A stretch of 5,883 nucleotides of DNA, taken from Bryobacteraceae bacterium (lineage in GTDB: Bacteria > Acidobacteriota > Terriglobia > Bryobacterales > Bryobacteraceae). The notes under the pieces are model-generated. The model saw nothing but the letters and a program-made list of their open reading frames with translations. It was not told the origin of the DNA and did not search any database. The translations under genes were made by a program, and so were the position numbers. The stretch is from NCBI GenBank assembly GCA_025350445.1, contig JANXXV010000687.1:1-5883 (forward strand), given 5' to 3'. Below, piece after piece: positions 1 through 5,883 of this stretch (its first letter is position 1; the number at the start of each line of letters is the position of its first letter).

Positions 1-57
1 AGCCATGGATGTTCTCCTGCCCGGTTCCGACAGATAAATGTAATCCAAACGGACTAG
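1..57 (+). CDS. tldD: TldD-like metalloprotease, C-terminal end only (partial)
   Basis: Frame 1 is open from the first base to a TAG at 55-57 and encodes SHGCSPARFRQINVIQTD. The Ser-His-Gly-Cys stretch, then an Ala-Arg-Phe-Arg and a short beta-strand-like end, resembles the extreme C-terminus of TldD-family proteins as I remember them. The next gene, one base downstream, is the TldE-type partner, which is the expected order for this pair. In known systems TldD carries the HExxxH zinc site and forms a heterodimer with TldE that degrades unfolded peptides or trims peptide precursors such as microcin B17. Only 18 residues are visible, so the catalytic site cannot be inspected. The call rests on the short tail plus the neighbour. 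Most of the gene lies before the window. Confidence 0.7.
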   Translation, partial: SHGCSPARFRQINVIQTD

Positions 58-59
58 GA
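56..59 (+). promoter_or_regulatory. Possible Shine-Dalgarno favouring the second ATG of tldE
   Basis: AGGA at 56-59 overlaps the upstream TAG stop and lies five bases before the ATG at 65. It also overlaps the ATG at 59. The ATG at 59 has only a GGA at 51-53 in front of it. The two candidate starts differ by just two residues (Met-Pro), so the protein is hardly affected, but the later ATG has the better ribosome binding site. Confidence 0.4.
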
Positions 60-1390
60 TGCCCATGTTGACACGCGAACAGGCCCGGACCTTGAGCGAG
101 AAGATTCTCGCCTTCTCGAAATTTCCCGACTGCAACGTAACCATTAGCTCAAGCGAAGAAGCGTTCATCCGGTTTGCAAACAACGGAGTTACTACATCGG
201 GATTTACCAACACGCGAAGTGTCACCATCTCATCTACACGCGACCAAAAAACGGGCACAGCGCAGATTAGCGATCTGGACGACGCGTCGCTCAAAACAGC
301 TGTAGCCAGGTCGGAAGAGCTCGCTGCAATCTCACCGCCCAATCAGGAATACGTAGAACTCATCGGTCCGCAGAAGTATGCGGAGATATCCAATTGGGAT
401 GAAGAGACCAGCCGTGCGCGATCTCCGATTTTAGTGCCGCAGGTGAAGGCCGTTATCGACGCGGCATCGTCGAAGGGATTGGTGGCTGCCGGTCTGTTCA
501 ACCGCACTGCGGAGATTTCGTCTATTGCGAACAAGAGCGGCAACTTCGGCTACGAACGATCCACTGATGCGGAATTCAGCACCACGGTTCGTGCCGCGGA
601 CGGCAGCAGTTCCGGTTGGAGTTCGCACCCATCTGTACGAATCAGTGAGATCAAGGGCGTGGAACTGGCCGGGCGAGCCGTTGAAAAATGCCTGAAGTGG
701 AAGAAGCCTGTGCGACTGGAACCGGGCAAATACACGGTTGTGTTGGAACCGGCGGCTGTAGCCGATCTGGTCGACTCGCTCGGCTTCGGATTTTCCGCGC
801 GTGCTGCCGAAGAGGGCCGTTCGTTCCTGTCAAAGAAAGGCGGCGGCACACAACTCGGTGAGAAAATGTTTCCGGAAATTGTGACGCTTCGCAGCGCCCC
901 GGACGACCGGCGTTTTCCAACCTCGCTATGGTCGCAGAGTGGCCTGCCGCAGCGCGCCAACACCTGGATACAGAACGGCGTGGTGAAGAGCCTGGCCTAT
1001 GATCGCTATTGGGCGATGAAGAGTGGAAAGGAGCCGAGCGGCGGATTCAGCCATCTGATTCTTGACGGCGCCACGGCAACTCTCGCGGACCTCATTAAGG
1101 CTACTGATCGCGGCCTGCTGGTCACTCGCTTCTGGTATATTCGCACCGTGAATCCGCAGACAATGCAGGTGACCGGTCTGACTCGCGACGGACTCTTCCT
1201 CATCGAGAACGGCGAGGTGACACAGCCGGTGGTGAATTTCCGATTCAATGAAAGCCCGGTCCGTTTGCTACAAAATATTACCCGGCTCGGTACCGCGCAA
1301 CGCATTGTTGGCTCGGAAGGCGACGGCATGATAGCGCCGCCTGTGCAAGCATCAAACTTTACGTTTTCCAGTATTTCCGACGCCGTATGA
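59..1390 (+). CDS. tldE: TldE/PmbA-like subunit of TldD/TldE protease
   Basis: This 443-residue protein belongs to the TldD/PmbA family and acts in the cytoplasm, normally as the partner of TldD. The family's N-terminal region (about 10-100) is followed by a middle domain and a C-terminal beta-rich domain (about 220-440). Clear family signatures are the GLLVTRFWYIR stretch near 352-362, TGLTRDG near 372-378, and IENGEVTQPVVNFRFNES near 382-399. The place where TldD has HExxxH reads LGFGFSARAAEEG (about 241-253) and lacks the histidines. It is therefore the non-metal-binding TldE type, and TldD would supply the zinc site. The length matches TldE (about 450 residues). It starts one base after the TldD-like stop and its TGA overlaps the next start, so it is translationally coupled on both sides. 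The start is at 59, or at 65 by ribosome binding site. The native substrate is unknown; proteolysis of peptides is known only for the family. Confidence 0.9.
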   Translation: MPMLTREQARTLSEKILAFSKFPDCNVTISSSEEAFIRFANNGVTTSGFTNTRSVTISSTRDQKTGTAQISDLDDASLKTAVARSEELAAISPPNQEYVELIGPQKYAEISNWDEETSRARSPILVPQVKAVIDAASSKGLVAAGLFNRTAEISSIANKSGNFGYERSTDAEFSTTVRAADGSSSGWSSHPSVRISEIKGVELAGRAVEKCLKWKKPVRLEPGKYTVVLEPAAVADLVDSLGFGFSARAAEEGRSFLSKKGGGTQLGEKMFPEIVTLRSAPDDRRFPTSLWSQSGLPQRANTWIQNGVVKSLAYDRYWAMKSGKEPSGGFSHLILDGATATLADLIKATDRGLLVTRFWYIRTVNPQTMQVTGLTRDGLFLIENGEVTQPVVNFRFNESPVRLLQNITRLGTAQRIVGSEGDGMIAPPVQASNFTFSSISDAV

Positions 1391-1914
1391 AACTGGCCGC
1401 GACACTTCTGCTGGCGATGACCTTTACGGCATGCGTGGGTATTCAGGATACCTATGCACCGCCGGATCAGCGCAAACCGTTAAGCGTGGAAGATCCGAGC
1501 CCGCTGAAGGCCTTCATCAAGATGAACGAGCCATCGGCGTCAAGCCACTTCATCCGCGACATCGGCGCGGAATTGCAAGGCAGCACGTGGCGCTGGACGC
1601 AACAACGGCCCACCATGATGTTCTTGGTGAAATCCACGAAAGGGCAAAAGTTTTCCTCCGACTTCACCATTGCTGAACTCACCTTTCAACAGACCGGCCC
1701 GGTCACGATTTCAGTCAACATCAACGGCCATCCGCTGGATAAAATCACCTACTCAAAATCGGGCTATCAACACTTCGAGAAAGCTGTGCCTGAGGCCTGG
1801 CTACACGCGAAGGCGGAAAACATCGTGGTGATGGAGATTGACAAGCTGTGGGTGGCGCCGGCGGACAAGGCGACGTTCGGCTTTATTCTCACCACCGCCG
1901 GATTCCTCCCCTAG
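1387..1914 (+). CDS. Putative lipoprotein with beta-rich C-terminal domain, function unknown
   Basis: This 175-residue protein is of no family I can name. Residues 1-15 form a short lipoprotein-type signal (Lys2, then a hydrophobic run MKLAATLLLAMTFTA) ending at Cys16, which would be lipidated. The lipobox is F-T-A-C, with an unusual Phe at -3. Val17 follows the Cys, so no Asp retention signal is present. A proline-rich linker (about 24-40) leads to a globular part. From about 76 to 175 it alternates short beta strands, including a segment like VTISVNINGHPLDKI (106-120), and ends in a strand and a Gly-Phe-Leu-Pro. This layout resembles small jelly-roll domains found beside sugar-processing membrane enzymes, but that is only a resemblance. 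Its ATG overlaps the tldE stop as ATGA, and its TAG directly abuts the glycosyltransferase ATG, so the two products are probably made together. No clear Shine-Dalgarno precedes it, consistent with coupled reinitiation. Confidence 0.75.
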   Translation: MKLAATLLLAMTFTACVGIQDTYAPPDQRKPLSVEDPSPLKAFIKMNEPSASSHFIRDIGAELQGSTWRWTQQRPTMMFLVKSTKGQKFSSDFTIAELTFQQTGPVTISVNINGHPLDKITYSKSGYQHFEKAVPEAWLHAKAENIVVMEIDKLWVAPADKATFGFILTTAGFLP

Positions 1915-4080
1915 ATGCTTCAAGCCGTGTACATCCTTTTTGGGGCGTTGTTCACGGGAAGCACGGCTATCGCTCTTGGCTCGTTACTATTACGGAAGTG
2001 CGCGGCACAACTGGATCGGGCGGAGTACTTTCTGTTCAGCTTTCTGACCGGATCGGCGATTCTAAGTACCATGGTGTTCCTGTTGTGCGCCATTCAAGGA
2101 GCACGCAAAGGCGTCTTTCTTGCTGTTGGCGCCACCGCCATAGCCGCAGCGGTGCGGTATCGCCAAATTCCACCGCAAAGCACCCACACGCCGACCGTCG
2201 CGGACAAGTTATTTCTAGCGCTGTACTCCGTTTTCGGCGTGATGTATTTCGTCCACGCCATGGCGCCGGAGCTGAGTCCCGACGGTATCACGTATCATTT
2301 GGGCATCGTCTCGCACTACTACCAATGGCACGGCTTCCGCCAGATCACCACCAGCATGTACGCGAATCTCTCGCAGGGTATGGAGATGCTGTTCCTGTTT
2401 GCATTTGCCTTCGGCCGCCACTCTGCCGCGGCCCTGGTTCACTATGCGTTCCTGATGACGCTGCCGCTTTTAATGGTGCGGTATGCGCGGCGGTTCGAAC
2501 TCGGCATCGCCGGCATTGTGGGCGGGTTGCTGGTGTTCCTTAGCCCTGTTATTGGAGTGGACGGCAGCAGTGCCTACACGGACGTTGCTGTTGGCTGCGT
2601 CATTTTCGGTTTGTTCTATTTACTGGAAGTAACGAAACCCGATCGTACTCTGCTGATCGCCGCCGGACTGCTGGCCGGCTTCAGTTATGCGTTGAAATAC
2701 ACGGCGGGTCTGGCTATTCCTTACGCGCTGGCAAGGGCACGGCGCAAGGCACTAATCGTCCTTCTGTGCGCGGCCGCGATGGTTACGCCGTGGCTGATCA
2801 AGAACGTGGTCTACGCGCAAAACCCATTCGCTCCATTCGCCAACGGCTGGTTCCCGAATCCCTATATGAAGGTGGATTTCGAACAGGAATACGCACGCGA
2901 CATGCGCCACTTTAACGACGTTCCCGATTCGCAGATTCCGCTTGAAGTTGGGGTCCGCGGGCAGTTGCTCGGCGGGTTGCTGGGGCCGGTCTTCCTGCTG
3001 CTGCCGTTGTCGTTGCTTGCGCTGCGCTACGCCGCCGGACGGCGGTTGCTGTTTGCGGCCGCACTCTTCACGCTGCCGTATGCGGCAAATATCGGCACGC
3101 GATTCCTCATTCCGAGTCTTCCCTTCTGGGCCCTGGCTTTAGGGCTGACTTTTCGGAACTCGCAGTCGGCGGCGCTGGCAATCGTGCTTGCTCACGCGCT
3201 CTGCAGTTGGCCGGCGAGCATCAAGAAGTATGCGACTCCCTATACTTGGCACATCACCCTGTTTCCCGTTCGCGCCGCGTTGCGCCTGGTGCCGGAAGAC
3301 AAGTTCCTGGCTGAGAACAGCCGGAGCTACGTGCTGGCGCGAATGGTGGAGGCGAGGGTTCCACCCGGTAAGCGAGTGTTCGCGTTCAGCACAATCGTCG
3401 GCGAGGCATATACGTCGCGTGAAATCCTGGTCAGCTTCCAGGCCGCGCTCAACCGATCTCTGCGCAATATTCTGTGGACGCCGATGATCAAGGAGTACCA
3501 AGCCGGCCGCGTCCAGGAATTTCACTTTCCCCCGAGGGAAATCCGGAAGCTGCGCATTGTTCAGACCGCGGCGCACAATCTGGATGTCTGGAGCATCTCC
3601 GAAGTTCGAATTCTTTCCATGGGAAAGGAATTGGACCGTGAGGCGGGGTGGCGCCTGCGGGCGAATCCAAATCCCTGGGATGTTCAAAGCGCGTTTGATA
3701 ATAGCCCATTGACGCGTTGGAGTTCGGCGGAACCCATACACCCCGGCATGTTTGTGGAAGTCGACTTGGCGCGATCGCGGACGGTCGATGCCGTGCGCCT
3801 GGAAAGTTCCCGCGACCAGTACCAAGTACGATTGAAGTTGGAAACGATGGATAGCAATGGCCGTTGGGTACAAATCGGTCGTGAGCCTTCAGACGGCGAA
3901 GCAAAGCCGCTGGCCGGATTACGTAAGGCGGCTATTTCGGAGTTGAAGCGCGCTGGCGTGGAATACCTGCTGGTGGATGAAGCGGACTATGGCTCCGCCG
4001 ATTTTCGCAATCGAACATTCGAGTGGGGCCTGCAATTGATTGACGACAAGGGCGGCGCGAAGCTCTATCGCGCGGAGTGA
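1915..4080 (+). CDS. GT-C-type membrane glycosyltransferase (PMT/ArnT-like) with discoidin-like C-terminal domain
   Basis: This 721-residue integral membrane protein has many hydrophobic segments between residue 1 and about 430 (for example 4-26, 36-60, 66-80, 98-116, 156-188, 197-212, 222-238, 246-272, 278-294, 350-370, 378-410, 417-430). The first large loop has SPDGITYHLG at 121-130, where Asp123 fits the acidic residue of GT-C enzymes that use lipid-linked sugars outside the cytoplasm. TPWLIKNVVYAQNPFAPF (291-308) and RFLIPSLPFWALALG (396-410) are typical of PMT/ArnT-like proteins. A soluble C-terminal part follows. About 543-655 looks like an F5/8 type C (discoidin) fold, with a WRLRANPNPWDVQSAFDNS stretch, RWSS at 601-604, FVEVDLA at 613-619, then VDAVRLE. 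The last 45 residues (GVEYLLVDEADYG and on) resemble the tail common in such transferases. The ATG directly follows the upstream TAG. No good Shine-Dalgarno is visible, and the next Met is at 52, after the first membrane segment. Donor and acceptor are unknown. Confidence 0.8.
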   Translation: MLQAVYILFGALFTGSTAIALGSLLLRKCAAQLDRAEYFLFSFLTGSAILSTMVFLLCAIQGARKGVFLAVGATAIAAAVRYRQIPPQSTHTPTVADKLFLALYSVFGVMYFVHAMAPELSPDGITYHLGIVSHYYQWHGFRQITTSMYANLSQGMEMLFLFAFAFGRHSAAALVHYAFLMTLPLLMVRYARRFELGIAGIVGGLLVFLSPVIGVDGSSAYTDVAVGCVIFGLFYLLEVTKPDRTLLIAAGLLAGFSYALKYTAGLAIPYALARARRKALIVLLCAAAMVTPWLIKNVVYAQNPFAPFANGWFPNPYMKVDFEQEYARDMRHFNDVPDSQIPLEVGVRGQLLGGLLGPVFLLLPLSLLALRYAAGRRLLFAAALFTLPYAANIGTRFLIPSLPFWALALGLTFRNSQSAALAIVLAHALCSWPASIKKYATPYTWHITLFPVRAALRLVPEDKFLAENSRSYVLARMVEARVPPGKRVFAFSTIVGEAYTSREILVSFQAALNRSLRNILWTPMIKEYQAGRVQEFHFPPREIRKLRIVQTAAHNLDVWSISEVRILSMGKELDREAGWRLRANPNPWDVQSAFDNSPLTRWSSAEPIHPGMFVEVDLARSRTVDAVRLESSRDQYQVRLKLETMDSNGRWVQIGREPSDGEAKPLAGLRKAAISELKRAGVEYLLVDEADYGSADFRNRTFEWGLQLIDDKGGAKLYRAE
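4074..4077 (+). promoter_or_regulatory. Shine-Dalgarno GGAG deciding the GTG start of the kinase
   Basis: GGAG lies seven bases before the GTG at 4085 and inside the last codons of the glycosyltransferase gene. It supports GTG 4085 over the upstream in-frame ATG at 4040. That ATG would overlap the glycosyltransferase gene by 41 bases and add 15 polar residues before the family's conserved N-terminus. Confidence 0.7.
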
Positions 4081-4084
4081 AGAA

Positions 4085-5035
4085 GTGAAACTCTATTTGG
4101 GCGTAGACGGCGGACAATCCAGCACCACCGCCATGATCGGCGATGAAACGGGCCGCGTCATCGGCAGCGGACGCGGCGGTCCGTGCAATCACGTTATGGG
4201 ACCGGGAGGCCGTCCGAAATTCATCAACGCCATCGGCGGGTGCATCGCCACTGCCTGCGGCGAGGCAGGACTCGACCCATCGGCCATCGCCTTCGAATCC
4301 GCATGCCTGGGCTTTAGCGGCGGACCGGCGGATAAAGAATCGATGTTGGATGAGATTCTTAGAACTCAACGGCGCATTGTCACCACCGACGCGATGATCG
4401 CGCTGTCCGGAGCGATGGCCGGCGGCCCCGGCATCATCACCATCGCCGGAACCGGTTCCATCGCCTACGGCCGCAATCGCGAAGGGCGCATCGCACGGGT
4501 GGGCGGCTGGGGCTACATCTATGGCGATGAAGGCGGCGGCTTCGATCTGACACGGCAGGCTGTACGCGCCGCGCTGAGGCACGACGAAGGCTGGGGACCG
4601 GCCACATCTCTTCGGGGACTTCTGCTGACAGAGACCGGCGCCACCGATGCTGACGATCTTATGCATCGTCTCTACACCACCGATTATCCCCGCCCGAAGA
4701 TCGCGGCGTTTTCGAAACTAGTGGATCGCGCTGCGATGGATGGTGACGCCGTCGCGCACAGTATTCTCACCAACGCCGCGCAACAGCTTGCCACCATTGC
4801 GAGCTCGGTTCGCAGCCGGCTTTTCGATCATGACGAGATTGTGCATGTTGCCTACATCGGCGGCGTCTACCGAAGCCGGATGCTGCTGGAACGCTTCCGG
4901 ATGCTGGTGGAACTGGAAGATGGCAATCACGTTAGCGCGCCCATCCATGGCCCCGCCGCCGGTGCGTTGATTGAAGCTTATGCGGCCGCGGGCTGCGACG
5001 TCCAGCTCTCTGCAGTTCCGGAACACGAAAAATGA
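4085..5035 (+). CDS. BadF/BadG/BcrA-family kinase, N-acetylglucosamine kinase-like
   Basis: This 316-residue cytoplasmic ATP-dependent sugar kinase belongs to the ASKHA superfamily. With the GTG start the protein begins MKLYLGVDGGQSSTT, exactly the phosphate-1 loop expected at the N-terminus of the BadF/BadG/BcrA/NAGK family. Other signatures are TTDAMIALSGA at 100-110, whose Asp102 matches the catalytic base of human NAGK, and IAGTGSIAYG at 120-129, the phosphate-2 loop. GGWGYIYGDEGGGFDLTRQA at 140-159 is the NAGK-type sugar-binding signature, and AYIGGVYRS near 256-264 is the adenosine motif. The length suits a single-domain NAGK (about 300-345). It probably phosphorylates GlcNAc at C6. A MurNAc/GlcNAc kinase such as clostridial MurK is an alternative, since that enzyme belongs to the same family. 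It lies four bases after the glycosyltransferase stop and overlaps the peptidase start by four bases, which suits amino-sugar salvage. Substrate choice cannot be read from the sequence. Confidence 0.88.
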   Translation: MKLYLGVDGGQSSTTAMIGDETGRVIGSGRGGPCNHVMGPGGRPKFINAIGGCIATACGEAGLDPSAIAFESACLGFSGGPADKESMLDEILRTQRRIVTTDAMIALSGAMAGGPGIITIAGTGSIAYGRNREGRIARVGGWGYIYGDEGGGFDLTRQAVRAALRHDEGWGPATSLRGLLLTETGATDADDLMHRLYTTDYPRPKIAAFSKLVDRAAMDGDAVAHSILTNAAQQLATIASSVRSRLFDHDEIVHVAYIGGVYRSRMLLERFRMLVELEDGNHVSAPIHGPAAGALIEAYAAAGCDVQLSAVPEHEK

Positions 5036-5883
5036 AACTACTACTACTCCCGATACTCGCTTCGATGATGGTTACCGGTAGCTACGCCGCGGAACCCGAC
5101 TGGAAAGCAGTAGACCAGCACGCGGTCGATTTTCTACAGCGCTACATTCGTGTCGAAACTATCAATCCCCCGGCCGACACGCGCGCGTCCGCGGCGCTGA
5201 TCAAGAGCGAACTGGAAGCAGCCGGATTCACGGTCAAGCTCTATTCCAGCGGCCCGAATGGCCAGACGAACCTGATTACGCGGCTCCCCGGGCGCGACCG
5301 CACCAAGAAGCCGTTGCTCCTCTTGAATCACCAGGACGTGGTGCCTGTCGACCGCAAGGCATGGTCGGTGGATCCGTTCGGGGCATTGATCAAGGATGGT
5401 TGGATCTGGGGCCGGGGCACGCTTGACATGAAAGGGATCGGCTCCATGCAGATTGCCGCTTTGATTGCGCTGAAGCAGTCCGGATTCGTGCCCGCACGCG
5501 ACATCGTGATGTTCTCCAGTGCGGACGAGGAGACTAGTGGAATATATGGAATCCGTTGGATGCTTGCCAATCACTTCGATGAGATCGACGCGGAGTATGT
5601 GATCGATGAAGGCGGGACAGCTTCTCGCGATCTGCTGTCCAACGGAAAATTGATATTCGGAATCGCCGTAGGTGAGAAACAAATGCTCTGGCTGAAACTG
5701 CATGCCAAGGGCACGGCCGCGCACGGCTCGCAGCCGATTCCGGACAACGCCAACATGATTTTGCTGGAGGCGATTCACAAAGCGCTCGATTTTCCGACGG
5801 CCAAGAAGCAGAATCCCGTGGTGGAGCAAATGCAGCGGAACATTGGCGTGATGGCGCAGAACAAATTCACCTCCGCCATTCGC
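5032..5883 (+). CDS. Exported M20 family metallopeptidase, N-terminal part (partial, runs off window)
   Basis: The frame is open from ATG 5032 to the last base with no stop: 284 residues, of about 450-500 usual for the family. Residues 1-19 form a Sec-type signal peptide (MKLLLLPILASMMVTGSYA) with cleavage likely after SYA, so the enzyme acts in the periplasm or outside. M20 dizinc-site residues are visible in order: His100 and Asp102 in NHQDVVP, bridging Asp132 in GRGTLDMKG, Glu166-Glu167 (catalytic base and ligand) in SADEETSG, and Asp192 in IDEGG. AAHGSQP (229-235) starts the lid/dimerisation domain and carries the family's conserved His231. The second metal-binding half after residue 284 is outside the window. 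It resembles the carboxypeptidase S/ArgE/DapE-like group that hydrolyses dipeptides or N-acylated amino acids; the exact substrate is open. Its ATG overlaps the kinase stop as ATGA, so it is translationally coupled and the last visible gene of the operon. Confidence 0.93.
   Translation, partial: MKLLLLPILASMMVTGSYAAEPDWKAVDQHAVDFLQRYIRVETINPPADTRASAALIKSELEAAGFTVKLYSSGPNGQTNLITRLPGRDRTKKPLLLLNHQDVVPVDRKAWSVDPFGALIKDGWIWGRGTLDMKGIGSMQIAALIALKQSGFVPARDIVMFSSADEETSGIYGIRWMLANHFDEIDAEYVIDEGGTASRDLLSNGKLIFGIAVGEKQMLWLKLHAKGTAAHGSQPIPDNANMILLEAIHKALDFPTAKKQNPVVEQMQRNIGVMAQNKFTSAIR

Noticed and set aside
1848..2543. Open frame of 231 codons on the + strand overlapping the end of the lipoprotein gene and the start of the glycosyltransferase gene
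   Set aside because: Its product is rich in Arg, His and Ser with no membrane segments or motifs, as expected of an out-of-frame reading of the transferase gene.
3139..3873. Long open frame of 244 codons on the minus strand, inside the glycosyltransferase gene
   Set aside because: It is fully antisense to the well-supported C-terminal part of the glycosyltransferase, and its product has no recognisable motif. Such frames are common in GC-rich coding DNA.
3932..4666. Long open frame of 244 codons on the minus strand, across the glycosyltransferase/kinase junction
   Set aside because: It is antisense to the conserved kinase motifs, its product is Ala/Gly/Asp-rich without domain features, and no ribosome binding site or spacing makes it credible.
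5134..5829. Open frame of 231 codons on the minus strand opposite the M20 gene
   Set aside because: The + strand here encodes all the expected M20 metal-site motifs. The opposite frame has no family signature and is a shadow.
1..5883. Search by eye for CRISPR repeats, insertion-sequence ends, tRNA/rRNA, riboswitches and terminators
   Set aside because: Nothing convincing was seen. Coding sequence is essentially continuous and the only gaps between genes are 1 and 4 bases.

Overview
The window is a moderately GC-rich, fully coding stretch of bacterial DNA with every gene on the + strand. It runs from the last codons of a tldD-like gene to the middle of a secreted M20 peptidase gene. The tldD-tldE pair, a GT-C membrane protein, a BadF/BadG-type sugar kinase and a secreted M20 peptidase packed together look most like an Acidobacteriota genome (Bryobacterales/Solibacter-like). 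That assignment comes from remembered resemblance of the proteins and is not proven by the sequence.

Layout: 1-57, C-terminus of a TldD-like protein. 59-1390, TldE/PmbA-like partner without a HExxxH metal motif. 1387-1914, small predicted lipoprotein with a beta-rich C-terminal part. 1915-4080, 721-residue multi-spanning GT-C-type (PMT/ArnT-like) glycosyltransferase with an F5/8-type-C (discoidin)-like domain near its C-terminus. 4085-5035, BadF/BadG/BcrA-type kinase close to N-acetylglucosamine kinases, starting at GTG. 5032 to the window end, N-terminal 284 residues of an exported M20 dipeptidase/carboxypeptidase.

The five junctions are a 1-nt gap, a 4-nt ATGA overlap, zero gap (TAGATG), a 4-nt gap with a good ribosome binding site, and another 4-nt ATGA overlap. 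There is no room for internal promoters or terminators between genes, so the set is very probably one transcript whose promoter lies upstream of the window and whose end lies downstream. No RNA gene, mobile element, CRISPR array or sizeable repeat was seen, and no non-coding stretch exceeds 5 nt.

A plausible common theme is envelope or peptide turnover: TldD/TldE proteolyse peptides in the cytoplasm, the M20 enzyme hydrolyses peptides outside the cytoplasm, the kinase captures amino sugars, and the lipoprotein and GT-C enzyme act at the membrane on a lipid-linked sugar. This is inference from gene order. I do not see clear evidence of a novel defence, mobile or regulatory system.
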